Part shown: in pieces, positions 43,210 through 52,215 of the stretch
How positions within the stretch are numbered: position 1 is the stretch's first letter
How the letters are laid out: every line of letters starts with the position of its first letter
The notes under the pieces: generated by a model
The model's input: only the letters and a program-made list of their open reading frames with translations
What the model was told of the DNA's origin: nothing
Databases searched by the model: none
Source of the DNA: Shouchella clausii
GTDB lineage: Bacteria > Bacillota > Bacilli > Bacillales > Bacillaceae_D
Direction of reading: 5' to 3'
Assembly (NCBI RefSeq): GCF_001598215.1
Contig: NZ_BCXJ01000007.1
Span: forward strand, 62,001-126,000
DNA: 64,000 nucleotides
Program-made: the position numbers and the translations under genes

Positions 43210-44031
43210 ATGACGACAAAACGGATCAAACAAATCAAGCGAGAAATAAACAATAAAAACGCACATAAAAAATACCGAAGACGCATCTCTACACCGAAGG
43301 GTGATTTCAATAAACACGTCCAACGCCCGTTCCAGGAAGAATTCAAAAACGGGAATTTCCGTAACGACATCTATTTCGCGATGAGCCCTACGTTCATCGC
43401 GCGCGTTTATATTAAAAACATCCTATTGTGCACTTGGCCCGCCTTGCTGCTACATGGGATCATGTTCGGAACCCACTGTCTTTTAACGTCAGTAGTGGGA
43501 GATGTATACACTGCCCCTGCAGAAGCATTTCAACTACTATTCATCGCTTACGCGATCTGCCTATTCTTTGCCTTCCGAAAAATAAATGACCACATGGCCT
43601 TGTACAACATCACTATGCTAGTGAGCAAGTACAACATCAACCAGAAGTTCCTAACGATGGTTTACCGCTCTCCTAACGTCGAAGAGAACAGGGAAGTTGC
43701 CGTGATGGATCATTACCGAAAAAAATTTAACAAATACAGCCTGTTTCCGAGCAAAAGGGAGCTTGCACTCGAAGAACAGCAGTATCAAAGACAGAAAAAC
43801 AGTAAGAAAGAATCGGTACGACAATTTGCAGAGATGCGCAGGCAACGACTCTCTATAAACAGTAAGAAAGAGGAACACATCGCAGCAAAAGAGATCGCCG
43901 ACTGGAAACAAGCTCGATACGGTGGTGAAAATGAGTACGACGTCATGGTGGCCAAGTACAAATACCGTACCGTTCCGGCGATCCGGGAAATCATCGATGG
44001 TGTAAAACACCGACCTAATTACAATGTGTGA
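43210..44031 (+). CDS. Membrane protein with basic tail
   Basis: 273 residues; AAAGAGGTG precedes the ATG. A very basic N-terminus, two membrane helices near residues 75-95 (NILLCTWPALLLHGIMFG) and 110-125 (LLFIAYAICLFFAF), and a long charged cytoplasmic helix region rich in glutamine, lysine and arginine. Not recognised; the basic tail might contact nucleic acid. Confidence 0.6.
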   Translation: MTTKRIKQIKREINNKNAHKKYRRRISTPKGDFNKHVQRPFQEEFKNGNFRNDIYFAMSPTFIARVYIKNILLCTWPALLLHGIMFGTHCLLTSVVGDVYTAPAEAFQLLFIAYAICLFFAFRKINDHMALYNITMLVSKYNINQKFLTMVYRSPNVEENREVAVMDHYRKKFNKYSLFPSKRELALEEQQYQRQKNSKKESVRQFAEMRRQRLSINSKKEEHIAAKEIADWKQARYGGENEYDVMVAKYKYRTVPAIREIIDGVKHRPNYNV

Positions 44032-44044
44032 GGTAGGCACTCAA

Positions 44045-44079
44045 GACACATAGCGATAACTCGCTATGTGTCTTTTTTT
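44045..44079 (+). terminator. Strong intrinsic terminator
   Basis: GACACATAGCGA-TAAC-TCGCTATGTGTC then seven T. Confidence 0.85.
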
Positions 44080-44120
44080 GTGTGAATTGTTTTTAAGAGC
44101 TGGTTTTTCACCATACAACA

Positions 44121-44172
44121 TGGATGGTCAACCAACCATCCAACAAGGCTTCGCCCAATAAAATAGATAAAG
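44121..44172 (+). promoter_or_regulatory. Hairpin-CRRWAAA element 10 (double hairpin)
   Basis: TGGATGGT/ACCATCCA hairpin, then GGC-TTC-GCC and C-AATAAAATAGAT. Upstream of the macro-domain gene. Confidence 0.4.
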
Positions 44173-44204
44173 CAAAATTCAAAAAAAAAAACATAACCAA
44201 AAAA

Positions 44205-44250
44205 GCGGGCCACGGAGTGAAACTGTCCGCATCTCGATAAAACCCACAAA
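44205..44250 (+). promoter_or_regulatory. Hairpin-CRRWAAA element 11 (weak)
   Basis: GCGG/CCGC stem with an irregular middle then TC-GATAAAACCC; followed by TACAAT at 44258. Confidence 0.35.
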
Positions 44251-44355
44251 CACAGGTACAATGAAAATCCAGACCGATTTCTAGTAATAACGGAAAAACA
44301 CCAAATTACGACTATGTTTCACAGGACGAAAATCCATTCAAGGAGCATTAACCTC

Positions 44356-44847
44356 ATGCCGATCAAAACCAAAAACGGAACAATTATTAATGCAAAAGAG
44401 CACATCATCGCCCACCAAGTCAACGGACTAGGTGTCATGAGCGGAGGTGTTGCTAGACAAATCAAGCAAGCGTATCCAGGCGTTTACCGGAGGTATAAAA
44501 CCTTCGTAAGCAATCATAGCTCTCCAGAAGAGCTGCTCGGGCGCAATTTGATGATAGTAACTGATGGTAGACCTGTGTACCAATATGACCCATCAGGCGG
44601 GGCAAAAATCATCAGCAACCTGTTTGGACAAGGTCGTGTTGGGGCCGCGCAAAAACAAACAGATGAAAAGGCGCTACGAAAAGCTCTTGAACACCTAGTC
44701 GAATTTGCTAAAATCAGCAATTTGTCTATCGCCATTCCTCATGGTATTGGTTGCGGACCTGGAGGCAGTGACTGGAGTCAAATTCAAACCATCATCGAAG
44801 ATGTCTTCGAGAACTACTCCGTGACCCTCTACCGCCATACAGAATAA
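44356..44847 (+). CDS. Macro-domain protein (ADP-ribose hydrolase-like)
   Basis: 163 residues from ATG 44356 (AAGGAG 11 bases upstream). Macro-domain motifs: HIIAHQVNGLGVMSGGVARQ for the ADP-ribose loop, GGAKIISNLFGQGRVG, and IAIPHGIGCGPGGSDW at the second loop. Macro domains remove or bind ADP-ribose on proteins or nucleic acids. In a mobile element this may undo defensive ADP-ribosylation or reverse that of a DarT-like toxin, of which none is seen here. Two hairpin-CRRWAAA elements precede it. Confidence 0.82.
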   Translation: MPIKTKNGTIINAKEHIIAHQVNGLGVMSGGVARQIKQAYPGVYRRYKTFVSNHSSPEELLGRNLMIVTDGRPVYQYDPSGGAKIISNLFGQGRVGAAQKQTDEKALRKALEHLVEFAKISNLSIAIPHGIGCGPGGSDWSQIQTIIEDVFENYSVTLYRHTE

Positions 44848-44880
44848 AAAGATAATGCATTAGAAAAGGGGAGACCGACA

Positions 44881-45147
44881 ATGAATCACGACATAGAGCA
44901 TCTAACCAAGGCGGAACTAACAGACATAATTGCAAATGACAGAACGGATATCCCGAAACTACTCTCGCACATCTCTCAACAAGAAGCGGTAATCAGAGAA
45001 TACCAGTCAACCATTCGAAATATGGACGCTCTGGCCGATTCTATCCGGTTCAGCGAACCAGAAAAGAAACCTGAAACAGAGAAAGTTGTTGACGAGATCA
45101 TCCGGCTAATATCTGAATTAGAAAAAAAAGTAGGCAATATAACATAA
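44881..45147 (+). CDS. Small helical protein, 88 aa
   Basis: AGGGGAG precedes the ATG, 33 bases after the macro gene, so probably co-transcribed. Coiled-coil-like helices throughout. Not recognised. Confidence 0.6.
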   Translation: MNHDIEHLTKAELTDIIANDRTDIPKLLSHISQQEAVIREYQSTIRNMDALADSIRFSEPEKKPETEKVVDEIIRLISELEKKVGNIT

Positions 45148-45303
45148 AAAAAAATAAAACAGTGCAACATATTCCGCCCCATATGCACCACTCCCATCTT
45201 TGTGATTGGTATAATATGTAAAAAGGGTTAGGTATTCTTTATTCCCTTGAACACTAAAGGAAATGTAGAACTAGATTAATCCGACATACGGGGGTGCTAT
45301 GCT

Positions 45304-45516
45304 ATGGGGTTTTTAGATCAAATTGACAGCCGCATCATCTTTCTGGCTGTTGGGACGCTTTTGCTTCTTGGAAGCTTTGCCACGATCAACAGCAGGAATG
45401 CATCAAAATTTGACCACGACTTCGCTTTCATATTGCTTATCGCAGGCATGGTGAGTCTTGGCTGTGGCTTTGGACTCATTGACCTAAGCAAATTGAAAGA
45501 CATGTGGCCACAATAG
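45304..45516 (+). CDS. Small membrane protein, 70 aa
   Basis: GGGGGTGC precedes the ATG and a TATAAT lies near 45210. Two membrane helices (IIFLAVGTLLLLGSFATI, FAFILLIAGMVSLGCGFGL). Unknown. Confidence 0.55.
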   Translation: MGFLDQIDSRIIFLAVGTLLLLGSFATINSRNASKFDHDFAFILLIAGMVSLGCGFGLIDLSKLKDMWPQ

Positions 45517-45528
45517 TGTTACATGTTT

Positions 45529-45547
45529 GTATTACATCTTACGTAAT
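45529..45547 (+). promoter_or_regulatory. Candidate partition site, copy 3
   Basis: GTATTACATCTTACGTAAT preceded by GTTACATGTTT, the same arrangement as upstream of parA. Confidence 0.45.
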
Positions 45548-45602
45548 TTTATTACTCATGAGTATTCAGTTTTTATTTTGAGGAGGAGGGATTGATAATA
45601 CG

Positions 45603-45968
45603 ATGCCTGCTATTGTTGACAAAATGAGTATTGAGAAACACGGAACCGGCAAACGGCTTGACCGACGAGTCAAGCTAACTGCCGAAGACAAAGACGCTAT
45701 CCGTACACAATATTTCAATGCGCACCCAAGCCAACGACCAACTATTACGTCAATCGCCGCCAAATACAACGTCAATCGTCGGCTGATCCAATTCATCCTG
45801 TTTCCTGAAAGAGAGGTCCGAAACAAAGAGTTGGCTCGCGCCAGGCGGAAAGACGGCCGGTATTACAACAGGGAAAAAAGTCGAAAGAACATGCAGGAGT
45901 ACCGAGATTACAAACGCGCTCTCTCAAAAGAGGGGAAGCTCAAACCATCCGAGCGTGAATCATCATAG
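45603..45968 (+). CDS. HTH DNA-binding protein, 121 aa
   Basis: A basic protein with a helix-turn-helix segment, TITSIAAKYNVNRRLIQFIL, similar to the HTH of resolvase/Hin-type or phage homeodomain-like proteins, and a very basic C-terminal helix. GAGGAGGAGGG lies about 12 bases before the ATG. The candidate partition site lies in its promoter region, so it may be under Par-type control. Confidence 0.6.
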   Translation: MPAIVDKMSIEKHGTGKRLDRRVKLTAEDKDAIRTQYFNAHPSQRPTITSIAAKYNVNRRLIQFILFPEREVRNKELARARRKDGRYYNREKSRKNMQEYRDYKRALSKEGKLKPSERESS

Positions 45969-46090
45969 AAATAGAAAGACAGCACAGCAGGTCCATACAT
46001 GACGTGCTTTTTTATTTTATGTGCAAATACCCTGGCAGCAAAATAAACGATTGAATCTTTGCTGTTCAAATTCAAAACAGGGGTGATTGG

Positions 46091-46642
46091 ATGGAAAAGG
46101 CGATCATGCACATTGGCTTCACTGGCCACAGACCCAAAAAGCTCGGCGGGTATAATCTCAACACGCAAGGATATCTCAACCTGCAGGAGGATCTCGAAAC
46201 CTACATCCAGCGACTTCTCGATGCGGGTTTCAAAAAAGTGGTTGGCCATTCCGGTCTTGCACTTGGTGGTGACACCGTTTGGTCAAAAGCCATTCTTGCA
46301 ATGAAAGAGAAACATCCCGGACGGGTACTGTTTCACGCAGAAATTCCGATGATGGAGCAACCTAACGCGTGGTTCAAACAATCCGACATCGATTTTTGGC
46401 ACGAACAGGTCGAACGTGCTGATTTCAAGTCTGTGTACGGTTCGCTAGAGGGCGTTGATGAGAACAAGCGCAGGAAGCTAGCCTCAAAATTCCTAGATTT
46501 GCGAAATGAAGGCATGCTTGACCATTCTGACGTACTTTTAGCGCTTTATGACGGATCATCAGGCGGAACAGGAAACGCGGTCAAATATGCCAAGAAAATC
46601 AATCTTGTGACCCACACAGTCCATCCGAGCGTCTATTTCTGA
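46091..46642 (+). CDS. SLOG-family (DUF1273/YpsA-like) protein
   Basis: 183 residues of the SLOG superfamily: IGFTGHRPKKLGGY at the start, KVVGHSGLALGGDTVWSKA, and VLLALYDGSSGGTGNAVKYA, which form the Rossmann-like nucleotide-binding pockets. SLOG domains are thought to bind nucleotides or NAD-derived ligands and appear in anti-phage systems and YpsA. AGGGGTGAT precedes the ATG. Its nearness to the macro-domain gene raises the idea of shared nucleotide metabolism. Confidence 0.75.
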   Translation: MEKAIMHIGFTGHRPKKLGGYNLNTQGYLNLQEDLETYIQRLLDAGFKKVVGHSGLALGGDTVWSKAILAMKEKHPGRVLFHAEIPMMEQPNAWFKQSDIDFWHEQVERADFKSVYGSLEGVDENKRRKLASKFLDLRNEGMLDHSDVLLALYDGSSGGTGNAVKYAKKINLVTHTVHPSVYF

Positions 46643-46690
46643 TGTTCGGATGTTTTGTTTATCTCTTAATTACAAAAGGAGGAGACTTTT

Positions 46691-47059
46691 ATGAATATCA
46701 AAGATTTTGCTGGTGTAAACAACCTATTTGAAAAACCAAATGGCGAGAAAATGTCCCACCAAGAACTGTACACCAAAGTAGTAAAGGGAATCGGGCTAGA
46801 GGTTTGTGAAAAGTATATCCCTGTATCGATAGAGAAACTACGCGATGCCCTACAGGTTGATCCGCACCTAAACACTATTGAACTCAAAAAGTGGGACAAC
46901 GCCGTGAACAGAGCTTTTCGCCATACTTTCCGGCTAGTCAAAGTTGACACAATTAGTCAAAGCGAAGCGGTATGTACACTAAAACAGGCGGCACGCATGC
47001 TTGTCGACAGGGATTATCCGGAATACACAGAAATGCAGAAGGAAAAAACGTTTATATGA
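46691..47059 (+). CDS. Hypothetical protein, 122 aa
   Basis: AAAGGAGGAG precedes the ATG. Helical and basic, unrecognised. Its stop overlaps the next start (ATGA), so it begins a three-gene coupled set ending at 47720. Confidence 0.65.
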   Translation: MNIKDFAGVNNLFEKPNGEKMSHQELYTKVVKGIGLEVCEKYIPVSIEKLRDALQVDPHLNTIELKKWDNAVNRAFRHTFRLVKVDTISQSEAVCTLKQAARMLVDRDYPEYTEMQKEKTFI

Positions 47060-47337
47060 GTAAACCGCTCTCCCTTCGGATGAAATGGAAGCTATTCCGT
47101 CGTTACTTGAAAGAAAGCAAAGACGGCGTCATTGTGAATTGCGCACATTGTGGAAGCATTGACATTGCTTTTGGCCATCAGATCGAACACCGCATTGCCG
47201 ACCTCCGTGTTTATAAGAGTAGTTATTTTTGCAATAACTGCGGAGCTACATGCAAAAACACGCAGGAATGGACGGAAAACACATCCATGCGCACCAATCA
47301 TATAAGAATTAATCACACCGAGGAGGAAAACAAGTGA
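47056..47337 (+). CDS. Zinc-ribbon protein, 93 aa
   Basis: Start taken at the ATGA overlap at 47056. CAHC and CNNCGATC give a C-x2-C ... C-x2-C zinc ribbon, followed by a histidine-containing tail. A longer frame from 46972 overlaps the previous gene and is discounted. Likely nucleic-acid binding. Confidence 0.65.
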   Translation: MSKPLSLRMKWKLFRRYLKESKDGVIVNCAHCGSIDIAFGHQIEHRIADLRVYKSSYFCNNCGATCKNTQEWTENTSMRTNHIRINHTEEENK

Positions 47338-47720
47338 ATCGAGAACAAGCAAGAGCGTATTTTGCGGCAACATCACTCACTTACTCTGATTTGTTAAAGG
47401 AAGACATTTTTCAATTACAAACAATCTTGGATCAACACCTAAAGTCATACTTCGTAAATGGTGGCAATCATGCCAAAAACATGGCTATGAAAGTAAGTGA
47501 CATTCGCAAGGAAGACATTCAAATGAAAAACGGCAAACTGATTTCAGCCCGTATTCAAATTGATGGCAGTTATTTCGAAAGGCGAGAAGCTATTACGTTT
47601 AGCCATACCGGTTTTATCGGTTTCGGTGGAGAACTTGATGGTCAGAACGTGCAGCCGATTCTTAAAGCGTTTATTGCCTGGTGTGATCAAATGGTGGATG
47701 CTAAAGCAGCTACTGTGTAG
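47334..47720 (+). CDS. Hypothetical protein, 128 aa
   Basis: GTG start overlapping the previous stop, with GAGGAGGAAAA upstream. Soluble, beta-rich centre (ISARIQIDGSYFERREAITF). Not recognised. Confidence 0.65.
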   Translation: MNREQARAYFAATSLTYSDLLKEDIFQLQTILDQHLKSYFVNGGNHAKNMAMKVSDIRKEDIQMKNGKLISARIQIDGSYFERREAITFSHTGFIGFGGELDGQNVQPILKAFIAWCDQMVDAKAATV

Positions 47721-47752
47721 GAGAAACCAAAACACCGTTAGGAGGCACAGAG

Positions 47753-47878
47753 ATGAAGAAATGCAAAAAATGCAAAGGTCTAGGTTTTGTCTTAGGGTTA
47801 GTGTACAAAGGAATGTATAAAGGCGTGGTCAATTCACCATCGGTTTGCCGTAAATGCTATGGAAAAGGCGTTGTTTAG
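47753..47878 (+). CDS. DnaJ-type zinc-finger microprotein, 41 aa
   Basis: TTAGGAGG precedes ATG 47753. Two C-x2-C-x-G-x-G knuckles, CKKCKGLG and CRKCYGKG, separated by 18 residues, match one zinc centre of the DnaJ cysteine-rich domain standing alone. Possibly a protein- or RNA-binding adaptor. Confidence 0.65.
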   Translation: MKKCKKCKGLGFVLGLVYKGMYKGVVNSPSVCRKCYGKGVV

Positions 47879-47987
47879 GGCCTCTGACGAACGATCGCGT
47901 TGCTGTAGGGGCTTATCCTTGGGAACACTTAGAGTTATAATTGATGCCCTGTTTTGAGTTTGAATCTCAAAAAAGGAAGTGGTCTGC

Positions 47988-48380
47988 ATGAATCAATCAT
48001 TAGACAAATCAAAATGGGTGTGTACAGACCCAGATATGGTAGAAGAATTCGGCATGACTTGTATTGTAATAAGTGGGGAAATAAACCCTGACTGTAATGG
48101 TGACAATGACATCAAAATACAATACGAAAACGGTTCAATCGACTATATGAAACTCAGACGGTTCCTGTGCAGATTCAAGCAAATAACAACACCATTAACT
48201 ATCAAAGAACGACGCTCTATGTTGACCGGCAAATTACAAAAAGCAAAACAGATTACAATCGAGCTTGAACTAGAAATTAATAGTTTACAAGACGAATGCA
48301 ACCACCCGAACATTAGAGAAAACAAAGGATCAGGGTCTTGCCCCGATTGCGGCTGGAGGGGTGTAGATGAATTGCCATAA
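47988..48380 (+). CDS. Hypothetical protein with zinc-knuckle C-terminus
   Basis: 130 residues from ATG 47988 (AAGGAAG upstream; TATAAT near 47936). Central coiled-coil helix (LTGKLQKAKQITIELELE) and a C-terminal CNHPN ... CPDCGWRG cluster likely to bind zinc. The stop overlaps the next gene. Confidence 0.6.
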   Translation: MNQSLDKSKWVCTDPDMVEEFGMTCIVISGEINPDCNGDNDIKIQYENGSIDYMKLRRFLCRFKQITTPLTIKERRSMLTGKLQKAKQITIELELEINSLQDECNHPNIRENKGSGSCPDCGWRGVDELP

Positions 48381-48540
48381 GTGCCTAAAAGAAATGAAAC
48401 AAACACGTATAGACACATTACCCGAGAAGCAATTCAGGTGGTTGAAATGCAATACGTGTGGCTCAGTGGCTTACAAAACGATCAATAATTCTGGTGTTGT
48501 CATGAAAGTGGTTTGGCACAATAAGGCCGATCTTCAATAA
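48367..48540 (+). CDS. Zinc-ribbon microprotein, 57 aa
   Basis: ATG 48367 behind GGAGGGGTG, overlapping the previous stop. CHKC and CNTCG form a zinc ribbon. A terminator shared with the convergent recJ gene follows. Confidence 0.55.
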   Translation: MNCHKCLKEMKQTRIDTLPEKQFRWLKCNTCGSVAYKTINNSGVVMKVVWHNKADLQ

Positions 48541-48581
48541 GCCTTAGCTCACACCATGTCCTGTGCGAATAAGCACATAAA

Positions 48582-48630
48582 AACTCTCTTATCCGTTATA
48601 CAGAACTTGTGATAAGAGAGTTCTTTTTTA
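48582..48630. terminator. Terminator between convergent units
   Basis: AACTCTCTTATC/GATAAGAGAGTT stem then six T on the plus strand. Confidence 0.7.
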
Positions 48631-48641
48631 TTGACAAGCCG

Positions 48642-50618
48642 TTACATTTTTAATTCAGAAACATCTTCAGCAATAAGCTGCAGGGATTCATCTCCGTTAA
48701 ATCGATTGATACTAAGCGTCCCTGTGACGACAAACACTCGATGATCCGGTGCAGGATTCCCTTGCGCATCTGTCTCCACCGGCTCAGATCTTGAAAAAAG
48801 CTCCGCCCCATTCCAGTGAATCACAGACAACCCATTGGAGAGCATTAGCTTCACGTGCTGTTTCCCTGCACCCATATTGAATATATAGGGTACATCACGC
48901 ATCGCAATGGCGACACTAAATGTGGGTTTCGGAAACCCGTGACCAAACGGTTCTAGCTGTTCAAAAAACCGGACGGCTTCCCAAAGCGTTTGGTTCGTAA
49001 ATACGGTATGATTACCGTGAAGAAGGACTGTTTCAGAATTAGGCGCTGTACTGGCACCAAGCGGCAATAAACGCTCATACACATCAGTAGTGAGAATGTA
49101 CTCTCCGTTAAATGGTGGCAGGGTTTCCGGTTCCTTCTGGTGAAGCCGTTCAGCCATAATTGCCGTAAACCGGCTCACAAATACGTCGCGAAACCGATCG
49201 TAATTCTCTGCAAGAACCGAAATGCCTGCAGCTTGTGGATGGCCGCCCCATTTCTCGATGAGGCCTGGGTGTTCCTCATCAATGGTGGTGAGGAAACTAT
49301 GCAGATCAAACGACTCGGGGGAACGAGCAGAACCAGTTAGCAAGTATCCACTTGGTACATCGACATTAATGACATCGTCTTCATCCTGATTGCCTTTGAT
49401 TCCAGTGATTTCAACTCCGAACGCGATGCTCGGGAGCCCATACCTTTTCGTGAAGTTCCCAGAAAGAAGACCAGCGATACCCTTATTCATCCGCGCATTG
49501 AACACCATTTGGTCAATAGGCGTCTTTCCATACAATTGCATCCCTTCAACATGGGAAAACAACTCATTCGTCAGTGATCGTACGTATGCTTTTCGTTGCT
49601 CGTTGATTGCAAACAATTCGTCGCTTGGGAGAACTCTTTGTTCATCCAAGAGGTCGACCCTCTTCGATTGAAATAACCGGAACGCAAGCTCACTATCCCC
49701 TGTCATCCGGCGAGGGCTATTTAACATCGGACCGATCGTAAAACCAAACGTATCGACGTCTATGCCGTATTTTAATTTTCCGTTTTGCTGGAGTGTGGTC
49801 ACAAGCAAATCTACGCCTCGGTAGTACTGGTGGAGTGGCGTATCTCCATATCCACATACCCTATCCACACTATATTCGTTAACAAAATGCGTTAGCATCC
49901 TTACCGACTCGGTGACGTAATACCGGTTCTCATTGAGAAAAGGCATAACATCACTCACAGTCGATATGCCGACAAGGAGAACCAAAGAACGAAAGTCACG
50001 CCACACATGAGGGCAATCAATATATTTACGGGCATATGCCGTAAGGGTCTTATAAATGACCGCTGTGCCACTAATGTGTGTAAACGGGTATGTATTATCT
50101 CCGTGGCCGTTCGGATTAACCACCGCATCGGCACAAGGGGCCGTGTCCGCCAAATGGTGGTCCGTAACGAGAACCATGAGCCCCTTCTCTTTTGCATATC
50201 GGATACCATCGTGAGCATTACTACCGTTGTCTGTCGTGATAATGGCCATGGTGTCCGGTTGAGCTTTCAGCACGTTATCCACACTTTTTTTTGATAATCC
50301 GTATCCGTCGCATGTCTTTGGAGGGTACAAGTACACATCTCCAAAACCAAATAAAAACAATCCAACACGCGCAAGCGTGCCAGAAAGAACGCCGTCCGCA
50401 TCATAGTCCGGGATGATAGCGATGGGTTGTCCCTTCAAGCTGTGCAAGATGTCAATCCACTTTCCGACCCCTTTTAATAAAAACGGATCATGCTGGTGGT
50501 TCTCACTCGGATTTATTAAATACGTAACATCCTCCATTGTAAGAGAACGCCTATCTAAAAACGAGCGAATTATTGAATTCTGTGCAGGTATCAATGACAC
50601 CGCTTGTTCCGTCGTCAT
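48642..50618 (-). CDS. recJ: RecJ-like single-strand exonuclease
   Basis: About 658 residues, DHH/DHHA1 superfamily. Motifs in order: DYDADG near residue 71, a TTDNGSNAHDG metal loop, VTDHH, HISGTAVIYKTL, ISTVSDVMP, the GPMLNSPRRM signature, and WGGHPQAAGISV in the DHHA1 domain. An OB-like C-terminal part follows. RecJ degrades single-stranded DNA 5'-3' in repair. A plasmid or phage copy fits the replication module. Start set at ATG 50618 (AGAGGTGG); an ATG at 50639 is in frame. Confidence 0.85.
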   Translation of the reverse strand: MTTEQAVSLIPAQNSIIRSFLDRRSLTMEDVTYLINPSENHQHDPFLLKGVGKWIDILHSLKGQPIAIIPDYDADGVLSGTLARVGLFLFGFGDVYLYPPKTCDGYGLSKKSVDNVLKAQPDTMAIITTDNGSNAHDGIRYAKEKGLMVLVTDHHLADTAPCADAVVNPNGHGDNTYPFTHISGTAVIYKTLTAYARKYIDCPHVWRDFRSLVLLVGISTVSDVMPFLNENRYYVTESVRMLTHFVNEYSVDRVCGYGDTPLHQYYRGVDLLVTTLQQNGKLKYGIDVDTFGFTIGPMLNSPRRMTGDSELAFRLFQSKRVDLLDEQRVLPSDELFAINEQRKAYVRSLTNELFSHVEGMQLYGKTPIDQMVFNARMNKGIAGLLSGNFTKRYGLPSIAFGVEITGIKGNQDEDDVINVDVPSGYLLTGSARSPESFDLHSFLTTIDEEHPGLIEKWGGHPQAAGISVLAENYDRFRDVFVSRFTAIMAERLHQKEPETLPPFNGEYILTTDVYERLLPLGASTAPNSETVLLHGNHTVFTNQTLWEAVRFFEQLEPFGHGFPKPTFSVAIAMRDVPYIFNMGAGKQHVKLMLSNGLSVIHWNGAELFSRSEPVETDAQGNPAPDHRVFVVTGTLSINRFNGDESLQLIAEDVSELKM

Positions 50619-50639
50619 ATTGTCAACCACCTCTCTCAT

Positions 50640-50923
50640 CCGTCAAGATCACTATCCAGTTCGCACATGCGCATTTCGTTCCATATATTGGTATTTTTGA
50701 TTATATCACATACAAAACGCTGTGCATAGAGCGTTTTTGAAGAATGTCGCTACGTGCTCACTCCTTCCCTTATAGAGAGTTAAGAACTTGTATTTAGAAC
50801 TCGATTCACCAGAGCAATCCTTGCACCATTTTAAAGATCCTAAATACCGACAAAAACCAAGAAGACAAAAACCTAACAAAACTGTCCTGACCTGTCCATG
50901 GGACCTAAATTCGGAGGGATTTT
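50640..50923. other. Divergent intergenic region
   Basis: About 285 bases between recJ and the next gene. It holds a TGTCC-AT-GGGAC hairpin at 50887-50900 followed by CCTAAATTCGGAGG, a poor member of the hairpin-CRRWAAA group. No other feature is clear. Confidence 0.35.
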
Positions 50924-51376
50924 ATGAACCAAACTGTAGCAAACAAATCGTCTTATAAAATCAAAGGGTTCTATATTGGAGAAAACGGAGTCATTATTCC
51001 AGATACTCACTTCCATTACTCAGGTGTCGATAGTATGATAGACCACCAACGAATTTGGTACGCCGAAGCTGAAAAGAACGGATACCAAAGCGGCGAACTC
51101 GACGAAGCCGCTATCATGCAAGAATATTACAAAGGTCAACTCACTCAAGAACAACTGCTCGCTATCATCAATGACGGAGAATTAATGAACACCCCTTTCG
51201 ACGAGTTGTTTCCAACAAAAATCGATGCATACATCATTCAAATGCTCAAATCGGAATATGCAGACCTTAAAGCATACGTCCTCGACTTCGAAAATGGTGC
51301 AAACTGTTCGGAGGAACTATCAAGGATGAAAACCATTCAAAACGAAATCGCACGCATCACATCCCATGGGTCCTAA
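50924..51376 (+). CDS. Hypothetical protein, 150 aa
   Basis: CGGAGGGA precedes the ATG. Acidic, helical at the C-terminus (LDFENGANCSEELSRMKTIQ). Not recognised. A CCATGGG/CCCATGG terminator overlaps the stop. Confidence 0.65.
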   Translation: MNQTVANKSSYKIKGFYIGENGVIIPDTHFHYSGVDSMIDHQRIWYAEAEKNGYQSGELDEAAIMQEYYKGQLTQEQLLAIINDGELMNTPFDELFPTKIDAYIIQMLKSEYADLKAYVLDFENGANCSEELSRMKTIQNEIARITSHGS

Positions 51377-51391
51377 ACCCATGGATTTTTA
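51364..51391 (+). terminator. Intrinsic terminator
   Basis: CCATGGG-TCCTAAA-CCCATGG then ATTTTT. Confidence 0.65.
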
Positions 51392-51419
51392 ATTTCCTTG
51401 CGCGGAGTCACAGACATAG

Positions 51420-51451
51420 CAGGAGGTGCACTCAATTCGCCGCACCTCCTG
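51420..51451 (+). repeat. Hairpin sequestering a ribosome-binding-like sequence
   Basis: CAGGAGGTGC/GCACCTCCTG, 10 bp perfect. No start codon with a real gene follows. Confidence 0.5.
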
Positions 51452-51459
51452 ATTTCAAA

Positions 51460-52215
51460 AATGTTCCTTTGTTCCTGGTTTTTTCGAGAAAGCTTTTATA
51501 TGCGTAACATGTATATGTATATATAGTCTTTTATTAAAAGAAAGAGGAACAAAGGAACATAGTGACTGGAGCCCTTGGGAATAAAGGATTTCGTTGTTCC
51601 TTTTTTCTGTGACCAACCAGGGACATTCAAGGAACATTTGAGACCAAAAAGGAACAAATGCGGTCGAAATGCTTGCGTGCATGCAAAAAGACCATGCGAA
51701 CGAGCATGTTCGATAACACCTTTTTGGCGTGAAAATACTTGCGTGCATGCAAGAAAGCACCCAAAAAGGAACATTTGAGAGCCAAAAAGGAACATTTTGA
51801 CCCTAAATAGGAACAAACGAGGAACAAAAATAAATGAAACCAGGAACGGAAATTCGCTCAAAAACTGCTTCTTTGTTTAACTTTTGAAGTTAAAAATCTG
51901 TAGGAGTTCGAAACATTATCGAAGAACAAAGGGTCTAATCGACAACTTTCGACTATAAAAGACACGAACGGGTTTTCTGCGCGACCAAGAGGTGTTGACT
52001 CACATATCCCCTTTTTGAACAATGTTTCGCTTTATCTGCAGGGCTAAACAAATCTAGATTGTGAGAAGGGTCGGAATTAAGGGGCATCTAGTGACTTTTT
52101 CTTTTAAATAAGAGGAACAAAGGAACATGATCGCTCTAACCCTTCATACGCTCGCCTTTTGTTGTTCCTTTTTGATCCAACAAATCAGGAACATACGATG
52201 CAAAAAAGGAACAAA
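51460..52215. repeat. GGAACA repeat array, possible second origin
   Basis: About 17 copies of GGAACA(A/T), mostly on the plus strand and often as AAAAAGGAACATTT. The 16-mer AGGAACAAAGGAACAT occurs at 51545 and 52113, and inverted near 51461. Each of the first two is followed by GTTGTTCCTTTTT about 50 bases on, so a unit of roughly 100 bp is repeated. CTTGCGTGCATGCAA also occurs twice (51670, 51738). No gene is supported in 51377-52491. Confidence 0.65.

Noticed and set aside
49140-50700. Plus-strand ORFs opposite recJ
   Set aside because: They are shadows of the RecJ coding sequence without start signals.
51690-51712. LexA (SOS) box CGAAC...GTTCG near 51697
   Set aside because: The half-sites are six bases apart instead of four, and no gene starts downstream.
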